From Actinomycetes bacterium (GTDB lineage: Bacteria > Actinomycetota > Actinomycetes > Actinomycetales > Actinomycetaceae): 64,000 nt of DNA. The stretch lies in NCBI GenBank assembly GCA_023389315.1, contig JAEWEQ010000009.1, positions 1 to 64,000 on the forward strand. The letters are read 5' to 3'. The position numbers and the translations under genes were made by a program. Numbering within the stretch: the stretch's first letter is position 1; each line of letters opens with the position of its first letter. Positions 35,574 through 45,736 of this stretch are shown here, one piece after another. The notes under the pieces are model-generated. The model ran no database searches, was not told where the DNA came from, and worked only from the letters and a program-made list of their open reading frames with translations.

Positions 35574-36566
35574 TCACTCTTCAACCCGCACCACGGATTG
35601 CAGGGATCGCTCGGCCCCAATGGCGGAAACTTTACCATCTTCGGTGGCCGGTGGCACGGTGAGCAGCACCGCGCACTGGTAGGTTACCCGCACGGGCTGG
35701 TCCAGTACCTCTGGTCCGTCTTCGAGCAGTTTCCCGGCGGTGCCACCGACTTTCAAGGTGGCCCGCGCTTCGGTGCGCTCGTAGGTCACGGTGTAGCTGA
35801 AGGGGGCGGAAACCATGGCGGTACCATCTCCCAGGACCACCGCGGTGATCGGTTCCTCCCCCGGGGTTGCTTTACAGGTGACCTTGCCGGCAGCCTCGGA
35901 ACCTTCCTTCAACCGCTTAGCTTCGTCTTGGTAGAAAGTAGTGAAATCGTCCTCGCCAAGTTTGTCGGTGTTCGTCTCGTCCCCATCTAGGCGCGCGACC
36001 CAGGCGGCCAGTGCCTCCTTGGGCGACATAATGTAGGCAGCCGAATCGGGTTCCACCACCGGGGATCCTTCAGAAACCGCGATGGTGGCCACGCTTTGCC
36101 CAGGGAAGAGCCTCACCCAGTTTTCCAACTGGTAGGTGGCGCGCGCATCAGCCTGGGTGACGACCAGTACCGCCGGTAGTTCCTTTTCTTGTGGCTTAGT
36201 CAGGGCCACAATGGCGCGCGGCCAAGAGTCAGATTCGGTGACGGTAACGGAGCTGGGCTCGACCTCAAGGGCGGGGATCTCACTTTCGGTTTGCTTCGCA
36301 ACCGAGTATAGACCCGAGCGCATATTCAACGCGGGTTGCTTCACGCGTTTGGCCAAGGCTTTCGCATCTTTGGCTTTGTCAGCGTCAGCAACCACTTGCA
36401 TTAGGTCTTCGAGTACGGCGCTTACCTGTTCGGCATCCAGATTCGGTTCGGGGGTGGCGGAAGTGGTGGCTTTGGGCACTTGCGGCAGTTCTGATTTACA
36501 TGAGCTAAGCGCCACCGTCCCCAGCCCCAGGGTGGCCAGTAGTGAGATAGCTTCGCGGCGTTTCAC
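35574..36566 (-). CDS. Putative lipoprotein of unknown function
   Basis: 330 residues. GTG 36566 has GGGGGAGGA upstream. The N-terminus 'MKRREAISLLATLGLGTVAL' has adjacent arginines, and LSSC follows as lipobox, so it is probably a lipoprotein, perhaps exported by Tat. The mature part has two repeated-looking beta-rich halves with the phrases 'SVTVTESDSWPRAIVALTKP' and 'AMVSAPFSYTVTYERTEAR'. I do not recognise the family. It lies 53 bases downstream of a membrane protein gene also of unknown function and probably in the same transcript. Confidence 0.75.
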   Translation of the reverse strand: MKRREAISLLATLGLGTVALSSCKSELPQVPKATTSATPEPNLDAEQVSAVLEDLMQVVADADKAKDAKALAKRVKQPALNMRSGLYSVAKQTESEIPALEVEPSSVTVTESDSWPRAIVALTKPQEKELPAVLVVTQADARATYQLENWVRLFPGQSVATIAVSEGSPVVEPDSAAYIMSPKEALAAWVARLDGDETNTDKLGEDDFTTFYQDEAKRLKEGSEAAGKVTCKATPGEEPITAVVLGDGTAMVSAPFSYTVTYERTEARATLKVGGTAGKLLEDGPEVLDQPVRVTYQCAVLLTVPPATEDGKVSAIGAERSLQSVVRVEE

Positions 36567-36619
36567 TTGTTTTCCTCCCCCTCTGTGAGCGCAGTTGGGT
36601 CCTGCGCACCACTGTCGTC

Positions 36620-37687
36620 TTAGTCTATCGCGCGGCGCTGATCTTGGTCGGTTTCGGCAGCCTCGTCGGTCTCGTCGGCCGGGTCGTCCTTGGCAGCCCG
36701 GTCGGGTTCAGTTTCCTGAACCGCGGTGGTTTCAGCGCCCGCAGCCACGTCCTCGTCACCGCCGGAACTGTGGGAGGCGGGTGGTTCTTCCATTTCCAAG
36801 GACGGGTCAGCGGTTGGCTGTACCACCGGGTCTTCACGCAGCTGGGGTTCTTCGACCTCGCGTACCTTTTCGACTACTGGAATCAACCCGGTATCGAAGC
36901 TCTGTCCGCCCACAGTCACCGAGGCTTCTCCACGGGCGCGGGCCTCACGCATGGCGCGGCGCGAGGGCAGCGTTACGGTGCGTCCCCCAACTTCGGTGGT
37001 CAGGGTTTGCGGTTCGGCTTCTTGGCGTCGCTGCAGTTGGCGCTCGATTTCACGTTCTTGGCGGTTCTGGCGGTAGTTGCGTCGGCGAACTTGGTACCAC
37101 AGCGTCAGGCCCAGCAGCATCAGCAAGATGCCAATCCCACCCATCACCAGGGCCCAAGCGATCGAGACTTCCTGGGTCCAAGAGATAGTGAGTTTAGGAG
37201 CGGGGGCCTTGCCGTCGGTGGCGGCAATTAGGGCTAGGTTGGGATCGACTTCGTCTAGTTTGATGATGACTTTCCCAGTGCCGGTTTCCACTCGCGACCA
37301 CATATCTGACTGCGCCAGGGGGCCGGTTTGCGCCGGTGATGCCGGGGGTTCGACAGTGGCGGTTTTAAGCTCAGTCCAGCTTTGGAGCCCGCTTACTTCA
37401 CGGTATTGGCTTCCTTCTAGCCAGGCTTTCGCGTCGCTGGCTTTGCCTAGCGCTACCGATACCTCAGTGCCGGTGGGCGCTTCGGCGGTGATGGTGACGG
37501 GTGGACTTTGGAGGGCGAGGACGCCCTCGTGCGTCATGACGAATGGCTCATTTCCGGCAGCTTCGGCTGCTGTGATTTGGGTATCTGGCCGCATAACAGT
37601 TAGGGCCAGTACGCTGGCTACCGTCAAAAGCGCGCCGATTATTGTCAGGGCTAGAGGCAACCCGAAACTTTTGACGAAACGAGACAC
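36620..37687 (-). CDS. Two-TM membrane protein of unknown function
   Basis: 355 residues from GTG 37687, chosen because GGGAGGA lies four bases upstream; an ATG 5 codons earlier (37702) overlaps that site. TM1 at about 8-30, an extracytoplasmic domain (30-170), TM2 near 175-195 ('IAWALVMGGIGILLMLLGL'), then a basic Arg/Gln-rich cytoplasmic stretch ('RRRNYRQNRQEREIERQLQR') and a highly acidic tail. No family recognised. Same direction as the downstream lipoprotein; divergent from the DivIVA-like gene. Confidence 0.72.
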   Translation of the reverse strand: MSRFVKSFGLPLALTIIGALLTVASVLALTVMRPDTQITAAEAAGNEPFVMTHEGVLALQSPPVTITAEAPTGTEVSVALGKASDAKAWLEGSQYREVSGLQSWTELKTATVEPPASPAQTGPLAQSDMWSRVETGTGKVIIKLDEVDPNLALIAATDGKAPAPKLTISWTQEVSIAWALVMGGIGILLMLLGLTLWYQVRRRNYRQNRQEREIERQLQRRQEAEPQTLTTEVGGRTVTLPSRRAMREARARGEASVTVGGQSFDTGLIPVVEKVREVEEPQLREDPVVQPTADPSLEMEEPPASHSSGGDEDVAAGAETTAVQETEPDRAAKDDPADETDEAAETDQDQRRAID

Positions 37688-37903
37688 TCGTTCCTCCCTC
37701 ATTTTTCGCACATAACTATCCGATCTAAGCGTAGGCGCTAGGGGTACCAACTAGCCACTGGATCAGTGCAGTAGCGACAAATACCACCTTTTCACTGGCA
37801 TTTTGAGTTATATTTCTCGAGTTTTTCACCCTCAGGCGTTGCTTTGACTACACTGGAGTTCAATGCGCATTTTAACGACACGTTCAACTAGGAGGACGTT
37901 CCG

Positions 37904-39271
37904 GTGAGTGAAGAACAATCTAACTTTGATATCGTCATGCGCGGTTATGATCGCGTGCAGGTTGACGAACAACTTCACACCATGATGACGGCCCTCACGG
38001 AGGCTCGGCGCCGCGCAGAAAAAGCCGAGGAAGACGCCCGCAACGCGGCTTCCGACCTGGAGCAGCTGCGGTCCCGAGTTGATGAGCAAGAACGTGCTTC
38101 TTTCACCGGCATCGGTGCCCGGGTTGAACAGTTGCTGCGCTCCGCCGAAGAACAGGCGAATGCTGTCACCACCAAGGCACGGGCTGAAGCTGACGCCCTC
38201 TTAGAACGCACTCGCACCAATACTGCGCGCCTGACCCAACGCGCCGAAGCTGAAGCTGCCGCGCTGCTGGCCGAAGCGCGCCGCGAGGCGGAAGAACGCA
38301 CTGAACGCGCCGCCAGCGAAGCTGAAACTGTGCTCACCAATGCCCAGCACCGCGCCGATGAGTTAGTGGCAGCCGCAGATCGCGAGTCACAGGCGATCCG
38401 CACTGAGACCCATACTTACGTCAATGATGCCCGCGCCGGTGCGGATCGCGATATTGAGGTCCAGCGCGCCCGGGTGCAAAAGGAATGCGTGGAACTGCGG
38501 GTGCAGGCCGAGCAGGAATCCACCCAGTTGCGGGCCGATGCTAATGCCGATGCCCAAAGCGTGCGTGAGAGCGCTAATTCGGAAGCCAAGAACATGATTG
38601 AGCAAGCCCGCACCGCAGCGGAGAAAGCGCTGTCTCAGGCGCGGGCCGAGGCTGAAGCGGTAGTGCGGGAAGCGCGCGCCCAGGCCGATGCCTCCCGCGA
38701 ACGCAGCGTCCGCGAGCGGCAAGAAACTGAGCAGGAAGTTGCGCAGATGCGTGCCCAAGCCCGCGAAGAAGATGCGCGCGCCCACGAGCAGGCTCGGGAA
38801 GAGACCGCTGCGATGGTGGCGGCCGCGAAAGCGCAGGTTAGTGAAGCTGAAAAACACCTGTCGGAGACTCTGCAGCGGGCCGAGCGTCTGCTGACCGACA
38901 CTGATGCGGTGGTGCGCCGCCGGCAGGATGATGCTCGACGCAACGCTGAAGCGATCATTGCGGCGGCGGAAGCTGAAGCCGAGCAGCTACGTGAATCCGC
39001 CCGCCAGGAGGCCCTCAATGAGCGGGCCACTGCCCAACGCACGGTGGAGAAGCTGGAACGCCAGCGCGAATCCATTGCCGCTTACTTGGACGAGATGCGC
39101 GGTTTGTTGGGTTCCTCCCCTTCCCGCGCGCTGCAGGGATTGGGCACTAACTCCGCAGCTGCCCCCGCCTTCTCTGCGCCGCTATTGGGTGGTGGATCTG
39201 CTCCCAGCGCAGAGTCGGCAGATAAGCCGGTGGAGCGTCCCGATTCTGACTCGGCCCTGTTCAGCTCTTAG
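37904..39271 (+). CDS. DivIVA-like coiled-coil protein
   Basis: 455 residues. The N-terminus 'NFDIVMRGYDRVQVDEQLHT' is the DivIVA lipid-binding-type motif (F..V..GY...QVD), followed by about 350 residues of Ala/Glu/Arg/Gln-rich coiled coil with almost no prolines, and a Ser/Pro-rich tail. Proteins of this kind in actinobacteria (Wag31, Scy, FilP relatives) organise polar growth or the cytoskeleton; this one is longer than Wag31, so it is probably an accessory paralogue. GTG 37904 has AGGAGG at ideal distance. The 3' end overlaps the convergent hydrolase gene by 11 bases. Confidence 0.85.
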   Translation: MSEEQSNFDIVMRGYDRVQVDEQLHTMMTALTEARRRAEKAEEDARNAASDLEQLRSRVDEQERASFTGIGARVEQLLRSAEEQANAVTTKARAEADALLERTRTNTARLTQRAEAEAAALLAEARREAEERTERAASEAETVLTNAQHRADELVAAADRESQAIRTETHTYVNDARAGADRDIEVQRARVQKECVELRVQAEQESTQLRADANADAQSVRESANSEAKNMIEQARTAAEKALSQARAEAEAVVREARAQADASRERSVRERQETEQEVAQMRAQAREEDARAHEQAREETAAMVAAAKAQVSEAEKHLSETLQRAERLLTDTDAVVRRRQDDARRNAEAIIAAAEAEAEQLRESARQEALNERATAQRTVEKLERQRESIAAYLDEMRGLLGSSPSRALQGLGTNSAAAPAFSAPLLGGGSAPSAESADKPVERPDSDSALFSS

Positions 39272-40181
39272 CCGAGCCGCTGTGCCGTTGTGCCACCACG
39301 AACGGTGAGATCCGCGTGATTTTCTCCGCCAACAGGTGGGGGCGATCAACCTGCAGCACAGTTCCACTTGCGGGTACCGTGGCCAAGGTGGTGCACAGTT
39401 GCTGCGCCAAATCTTGCGTCGCCCGCAGACGGTCATCATCAAGGTGTGCCGATGCTAACAGGGTGGCCGGCACTGTGATTTCACTGGCTGCTTCCACCCA
39501 ACTGCCGCGCGCTGACTGGATGCGCAACAAGCTTGCCGCACTGCCCCGGTCACCGATATCCGCCCAGCGTCGCAATAGTGGCCCGCACCCGGGGTTTTCC
39601 AAGGTTTCTGCGCTCAGCCCCTCACGCAGGTACCGTTCCATCACACCGACAGCGCCGGCTGTGTCCTCTGACAGTAGGGTTATGGCATCTTCGAACCAGC
39701 CCGAGCGCTGGCGCAAAGTCGGCTCCGCGCCGGTCACGTCTGCAAGTATCAGGGCCCCGATGGGATTGCGCGCCGTGTATAGCCGGGCATGGGAGTTCGC
39801 CACGTTTAGGTTAAATGGTTCGTTACCAGCGCCGTGGGAGTGGGTCCGCGCCTGGGCCTTCACCGCTGCGTATGCCAGCGCGATTTCGCCCAGCATCCCA
39901 GTGGCCACCAAGATGGCTCGTTGTATGCCGAGGGAGGCAAGCGTGTGGTCGAGGGAGAAAATATATTCGCGCAGGGACGGCTGCAAGGGGTTACCACCGC
40001 TCCCCCCGTCCTCGTGCGCCGCATTCCAACGCGGATTTCCGAGGACGTAGAGCGGGTGCGCTGGGCAGGCGCGGGCCACCGCCTGCCAAGTTTGGATCGG
40101 TTCAAATCCTCCCGCCAACGCCACCACCGGGGGCCGGGTGCGGGTGCGGTTGGCGGCCCACACGGGGATCGGTGCGCTCAT
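39261..40181 (-). CDS. Alpha/beta-hydrolase-fold protein with degenerate nucleophile
   Basis: 306 residues. The overall pattern (oxyanion region 'VVALAGGFEP', central elbow, C-terminal 'DRPHLLAEKITRI' with a His in catalytic-His position) fits an alpha/beta hydrolase. At the nucleophile elbow, where G-x-S-x-G is expected, it reads 'ILVATGMLGEIALAY' with no Ser, Cys or Asp, so hydrolysis is doubtful. ATG 40181 overlaps the stop of the upstream zinc-ribbon protein gene (ATGA). Could be a binding or scaffold protein. Moderate confidence in the fold, none in a reaction. Confidence 0.65.
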   Translation of the reverse strand: MSAPIPVWAANRTRTRPPVVALAGGFEPIQTWQAVARACPAHPLYVLGNPRWNAAHEDGGSGGNPLQPSLREYIFSLDHTLASLGIQRAILVATGMLGEIALAYAAVKAQARTHSHGAGNEPFNLNVANSHARLYTARNPIGALILADVTGAEPTLRQRSGWFEDAITLLSEDTAGAVGVMERYLREGLSAETLENPGCGPLLRRWADIGDRGSAASLLRIQSARGSWVEAASEITVPATLLASAHLDDDRLRATQDLAQQLCTTLATVPASGTVLQVDRPHLLAEKITRISPFVVAQRHSGSAKS

Positions 40182-40468
40182 AGGTGACCTTGTCGGGACC
40201 AGCAGGCACGGTGCCAGTGGCGCCGCGAGTCAACCCCGATGTCTAACCCAAATGGTCCTTCTTCGCGCCACACGACCACGTGGGGACTTCCGGATTTAAC
40301 CTGGTGGTTGCATCCGGGGCACAGGTAGTCTTTGCGGGCACTGCTCAGGTGCTGTACGTGGTAAGTTTCCATGCCACGGTTCACCACCCGCGGCATGGAA
40401 GCGAGCCGCTCCATGCGCAGTGGCGGGTGCGGCTCGCTCCAGCGTCGTTTCTTCGATTTACGTCCCAT
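40178..40468 (-). CDS. Small conserved zinc-ribbon-like actinobacterial protein
   Basis: 96 residues from ATG 40468. A basic start ('MGRKSKKRRWSEP') and a C-terminal 'YLCPGCNHQVKSGSPHVVVW' with 'DSRRHWHRACWSRQ': two Cys plus later His/Cys, resembling a small metal-binding domain widely found in actinobacteria and often mislabelled ATP/GTP-binding protein. Function unknown. It is translationally coupled to the following hydrolase-fold gene. The open frame extends far upstream, but that part is antisense to nothing conserved and overlaps the nagA end. Confidence 0.7.
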   Translation of the reverse strand: MGRKSKKRRWSEPHPPLRMERLASMPRVVNRGMETYHVQHLSSARKDYLCPGCNHQVKSGSPHVVVWREEGPFGLDIGVDSRRHWHRACWSRQGHL

Positions 40469-40535
40469 GGTATGAGGATGGCGGTAATCCTCTAGCCGGC
40501 GTGGCGGGCACGGGAGCGCTCCGCCACGCAACTGG

Positions 40536-41744
40536 CTAGTTGTCTGCCACCAGCTCCCCACCGCGGAACACCTGCAGGGGACGCAACTGGGAGTCCGTTT
40601 CCAGCACATCGGCACGCCCACCCACGGTGAGGGTACCGACGTCGGAGCGCCCCAGGATCTTCGCCCCCTGGGCGGATGCCATGTAGGTGGCGTCCACGAT
40701 GCCAATGTGTCCCGCGCTCACCAAGCCGCGGATTTGATCGAGCAGGTGGGAGGTGCCACCGGCAATTGATTGACCGTGGGTTAAACGGGCCACGCCGTCA
40801 GCCACCGTCACTGCCTGCGGACCCAACTGGTAGCTGCCATCTGGCATACCGGCGGCCGCCATCGCGTCAGTAACAAAGACGATGCGCTCCCGTCCCAGTG
40901 CTTCGTAGACAGCCCGCACCATGTCGAGGGCGACGTGTACCCCATCGGCTATCAGTTCCACGATCACGCCGTCGTTAGCGGAGTCGGCTAGGAATTCTGG
41001 CACCGGCCCGGGATCGCGATGGTGGATGGTGCGCATGCCGTTAAACAGGTGGGTGGCGGTCACATGTGGGCAGCGGGCGTTACTGGTTTCAGCCAGTTTC
41101 TTGCGCGAATAGCGCAGCGCTTCGCGCACATGTTCGGGCCCGGCATCCGTGTGACCCCAAGACGGCAGGGCACCAGCATCGATGAGTACCTCGGCGACTG
41201 AGCCATCTCCATACGCCAGCGGCTTTTCGGGGGCCACCGTCATGGTCACGCAGTAGCCTTCACAAAGCTCCATTAGCTCGGCAGTGAGTTCCGGGTCGGG
41301 GTCGACGATGTAAGTGGGGTCTTGGGCTCCACAACGTTCGTGGGAAACGAATGGTCCTTCGAAGTGGATACCGGCCAGTTCACCCTGTTTGCACAGCTCG
41401 GTGAGGGTGCGGGCGCGTGCCCGCAGCACGTCGGCAGCGGCGGTCACGCCGGAGGCAACCAAGGTGGTGGTGCCGTGCCGGCGGTGTTCAGTTACTGCCA
41501 CCATCGCAGCTTCGGTGGTTTCTGCGTTGGGGAAGGATTCTCCACCTCCGCCGTGGCAGTGTACGTCCACTAAGCCGGGAAGTAGGTAATTGTCGGTGGC
41601 GGGAGTTTGCTTTAGCTGGTCCGCGTCTAGAACCTGGGTGGCGGGTCCTACCGCCATGATGGTGTCATCGAAAATGATGGCACCATCGTCGATAACTTCT
41701 TCGTTGGTCACTACGCGTCCGCGCAGAATCTTTGCAGTACTCAT
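40536..41744 (-). CDS. nagA: N-acetylglucosamine-6-phosphate deacetylase
   Basis: 402 residues. Removes acetate from GlcNAc-6-P in amino-sugar recycling. Metal-dependent amidohydrolase barrel: 'LVDVHCHGGGGESFP' near residue 60, 'GIHFEGPFVSHERCGA', 'SWGHTDAGPEHV', 'ATHLFNGMRTIHHRDPGPV' and catalytic Asp in 'IVFVTDAMAAAGMPDGSY'. ATG 41744 sits six bases after GACAAT, so it is probably leaderless; the frame runs 34 codons further up without family similarity. No nagB neighbour is present. Confidence 0.94.
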   Translation of the reverse strand: MSTAKILRGRVVTNEEVIDDGAIIFDDTIMAVGPATQVLDADQLKQTPATDNYLLPGLVDVHCHGGGGESFPNAETTEAAMVAVTEHRRHGTTTLVASGVTAAADVLRARARTLTELCKQGELAGIHFEGPFVSHERCGAQDPTYIVDPDPELTAELMELCEGYCVTMTVAPEKPLAYGDGSVAEVLIDAGALPSWGHTDAGPEHVREALRYSRKKLAETSNARCPHVTATHLFNGMRTIHHRDPGPVPEFLADSANDGVIVELIADGVHVALDMVRAVYEALGRERIVFVTDAMAAAGMPDGSYQLGPQAVTVADGVARLTHGQSIAGGTSHLLDQIRGLVSAGHIGIVDATYMASAQGAKILGRSDVGTLTVGGRADVLETDSQLRPLQVFRGGELVADN

Positions 41745-41756
41745 ACCCTCATTGTC
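41745..41756 (-). promoter_or_regulatory. -10 box for leaderless nagA mRNA
   Basis: Minus strand GACAAT (41756-41751), GAGGGT, then ATG 41744: the same layout as bcp and the HIT gene. Confidence 0.5.
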
Positions 41757-41811
41757 TCTCAAATTGAGCCATTCTTGGTAGGACTTCAAGGCGGTATCTG
41801 GCTGCGATGCG

Positions 41812-42507
41812 TTAGAACAATCTGTCCTCGGCATCGTCCATGCCACGCAGTGCGTCGTAGTCCAACACCACGCAGCGAATCCCGCGGTCGGTGGCTAGAG
41901 TGCGCGCCTGGCGGGTGATTTCCTGCGCCGCGAACACGCCACTGAGTCCCTCCAGCAGGGGGTCGCGGCCGAGCAATTCCAGGTAGCGGGTGAGCTGTTC
42001 CACGCCGTCCACTCCGCCGCGGCGCTTGATCTCTACCGCCACCGGCGCGCCATCTTGGTCCCTGGCCAGAATGTCGACCGGCCCGATGGCAGTGGGGTAT
42101 TCGCGGCGCATGAGCTTGAATCCATCCCCGAGGACGTGGATGTTGTCGGCCAAGAGAGCCTGCAGGTGGGCTTCTACCCCGTCTTTAATGAGGCCGGGAT
42201 CAATGCCGAGGTGCTCTTCGTGGTCTAGGCTGACGTCGGCAATCTTAATCACCAACTTGTCGTTGCTTTTGGTTGCCTCCACTACCCACACTTCGCGGTA
42301 ACCGTCGGCGCTTTGTTCTTCGTCTGGTTCGGTAACGCGCATGGTGCAGGGCGCACTCATCCAGTTCAGTGGCTTGTAGGAGCCGCCATCTGAATGCACC
42401 AGAACCGATCCGTCGGCCTTAATCATCAGCATCCGCTGGGCGCGGGGCAGGTGGGCATCCAGTCGCCCAGAGTAGTCAACACAACATTCGGCTATCACAA
42501 TGCGCAC
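41812..42507 (-). CDS. nucS: Endonuclease NucS (mismatch-specific)
   Basis: 231 residues from GTG 42507, aligned with the mycobacterial start (M-R-L-V-I-A); AAGGTG lies six bases before it. A GTG three codons earlier is the alternative. NucS cuts both strands at mismatches and is the actinobacterial replacement for MutS/MutL. N-terminal DNA-binding part '[20 protein letters not shown]', C-terminal RecB-like nuclease with '[20 protein letters not shown]' (Asp and Glu-x-Lys of the PD-(D/E)xK site). The C-terminal beta-clamp-binding type tail is short. Located after the ATP synthase operon as in mycobacteria. Confidence 0.95.
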   Translation of the reverse strand: MRIVIAECCVDYSGRLDAHLPRAQRMLMIKADGSVLVHSDGGSYKPLNWMSAPCTMRVTEPDEEQSADGYREVWVVEATKSNDKLVIKIADVSLDHEEHLGIDPGLIKDGVEAHLQALLADNIHVLGDGFKLMRREYPTAIGPVDILARDQDGAPVAVEIKRRGGVDGVEQLTRYLELLGRDPLLEGLSGVFAAQEITRQARTLATDRGIRCVVLDYDALRGMDDAEDRLF

Positions 42508-42602
42508 GAGTTTCACCTTATCAAACTGGGTGCGCGGGGTATATTTGCGCCTTCCCGTAGCACCGGGCGCGACTGGCGGGCACGGCTAGCAGGCGCGGTT
42601 GG

Positions 42603-43031
42603 TTAGATCATCGGCGGGTCAACGATGGCCGAGGACGGTTTCGGTGGTCCCGATTCCAGCCAGGACACTAGCCCGTTGTACCACTGGGGGGTGAGCGCTA
42701 AGTGCAGGCGCTGCCCCTGGGCAATGAGGGTAATTTCCATAACTTGCCCGCCGCTGCGTTCCACCGGATGGGAGACACTGGTGGCGCCGCGCGGGAAGCG
42801 GTATCGGGGGCCGTAGTCAAATCCCACCAAGCGGAACCATTGGAACTCATCCATCCCGAAGCGCCCCATACCGGAAACCCACCCGGAGGTGGTGTCCGGG
42901 CGGGTCCAGCATTCGAAAGTGCCGACAATGCGGCCAATCATACGCACGCGCAAAAGCAGGACCAGGACGGCCCCTAGCGCCACCAGCGCAAGGAGGAGGA
43001 CCAGCAGCATCAGTATTTCCAGCACCGTCAT
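42603..43031 (-). CDS. DUF2550 family membrane protein
   Basis: 142 residues with one N-terminal TM helix ('LEILMLLVLLLALVALGAVL') and a cytoplasmic beta-rich part ('VGTFECWTRPDTTSGWVSGM', 'FRLVGFDYGPRYRFPRG'). DUF2550 genes directly follow atpC in many actinobacteria, as here (27 bases after). The function is unknown; conserved placement suggests co-expression with the ATP synthase. ATG 43031 follows GGAGG at 13 bases, slightly long. Confidence 0.88.
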   Translation of the reverse strand: MTVLEILMLLVLLLALVALGAVLVLLLRVRMIGRIVGTFECWTRPDTTSGWVSGMGRFGMDEFQWFRLVGFDYGPRYRFPRGATSVSHPVERSGGQVMEITLIAQGQRLHLALTPQWYNGLVSWLESGPPKPSSAIVDPPMI

Positions 43032-43058
43032 ACTCGTGGCCTCCTTCTTGTGCTTTCG

Positions 43059-43328
43059 TCAGGCAGTGATCTTACCTTCGTCCACCACAATGGTGACAAA
43101 GTTTGAGTCCACTGACACGAACCCCTTTGAGACCGCGAACTCATGGTGACCGTCGGTAGTGTCAACGCGCACCAGCCCGGCCTTGAGTACCGCCAGGATG
43201 GGAGCGCGGTCGTAGAGGATCCCTAGTTCGCCCTCAGCGGCGGGCACGACCACGGACGCAGCCAGGCCGTGCCACAACCGCTGCGTGCGGGTGACTACCT
43301 CAACTTGGAGCATTCCCTTATCAGCCAT
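43059..43328 (-). CDS. atpC: ATP synthase epsilon subunit
   Basis: 89 residues: only the N-terminal beta-sandwich ('LQVEVVTRTQRLWHGLAASV', 'AAEGELGILYDRAPILAVL'). The C-terminal helical hairpin that inhibits rotation in many bacteria is absent, as in several actinobacterial epsilon proteins. Three bases separate it from atpD. Part of the F1 central stalk. Confidence 0.93.
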   Translation of the reverse strand: MADKGMLQVEVVTRTQRLWHGLAASVVVPAAEGELGILYDRAPILAVLKAGLVRVDTTDGHHEFAVSKGFVSVDSNFVTIVVDEGKITA

Positions 43329-43331
43329 GGG

Positions 43332-44804
<1,473 letters not shown>

Positions 44805-45734
44805 TCAGCTGTTCGATAATGCGTCGGCACCGGATACGATCTCGGTGATTTCCTGGGTAATTTCTGCTTGGCGAGCGGCGTTCGCCAAACGCGTGTAGTT
44901 GGTGATGAGTTCTTCGGCATTCTCGGTGGCGGTGTGCATTGCCCGCTGCCGCGATGCCAACTCCGAGGCGGCAGATTGCAACATGGCGTTGCGGATGCGG
45001 TTTTCCACGTACAGCGGAAGGAGAGCAGCCAGTACTGCTTCCTCACTGGGTTCGAACTCATACTCCGGGAACGCCAGTTCCGGGTGATCCTCGAAACCAA
45101 GTTCACGTTCGCGTTCCTCATCCGATTGCGGCATGTCCACCACCGTTAGCGGCATCATTTGTCGCACTTCCGGTACTTGGGTCACCATGTTCTTGAAACG
45201 GGTGAACACCAGGTAGACCTCGCTGATCCCGGTTTCGGGATTCGGATCTAGGAAGACGTCCAGCAGAACCCGCGCGATGTCGACAATAGTCTCATCGGTG
45301 GGGGCGTCAGATTCCCCTTCCCAAAAGCGCTCCACATGACGCCCACGGAAACGGAAGTAGGCGCTGGCTCGCCGGCCCGAGGTATACAGGATTGGCTCTT
45401 TGCCTTCCGCCTGTAAACGCTCGATAAGTCGTTCGGTTTCGCGCAAAATCGTAGCCGAATACGCCCCCGCCATACCGCGGTCCGAGGTCACGGTAAGTAC
45501 TGCCACCCGATTAGTGTCGGTGCGTTTGCGAGTGAGGGGATGATCGAGGTCCCCGTGGATCGCCACCGCCGCCACCGCTTGGGTGAGGGCTTTTTCGTAC
45601 GGTCCCGCTTCGGTGGCGGCAGCACGCGCTTTCCCAATGCGGGAGGCAGCGATTAGCTCCATTGCCCGAAACACCTTTTTCAGGGTCTGGGTGGAGCGGA
45701 TCCGCTGCTTGTAAATACGCTGTTTACCGCCCAT
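44805..45734 (-). CDS. atpG: ATP synthase gamma subunit
   Basis: 309 residues forming the rotating shaft. N-terminal 'RIRSTQTLKKVFRAMELIAA' and C-terminal 'MHTATENAEELITNYTRLAN' helices are diagnostic. ATG 45734 lies two bases after the atpA stop, indicating tight coupling. Confidence 0.97.
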   Translation of the reverse strand: MGGKQRIYKQRIRSTQTLKKVFRAMELIAASRIGKARAAATEAGPYEKALTQAVAAVAIHGDLDHPLTRKRTDTNRVAVLTVTSDRGMAGAYSATILRETERLIERLQAEGKEPILYTSGRRASAYFRFRGRHVERFWEGESDAPTDETIVDIARVLLDVFLDPNPETGISEVYLVFTRFKNMVTQVPEVRQMMPLTVVDMPQSDEERERELGFEDHPELAFPEYEFEPSEEAVLAALLPLYVENRIRNAMLQSAASELASRQRAMHTATENAEELITNYTRLANAARQAEITQEITEIVSGADALSNS

Positions 45735-45736
45735 TA

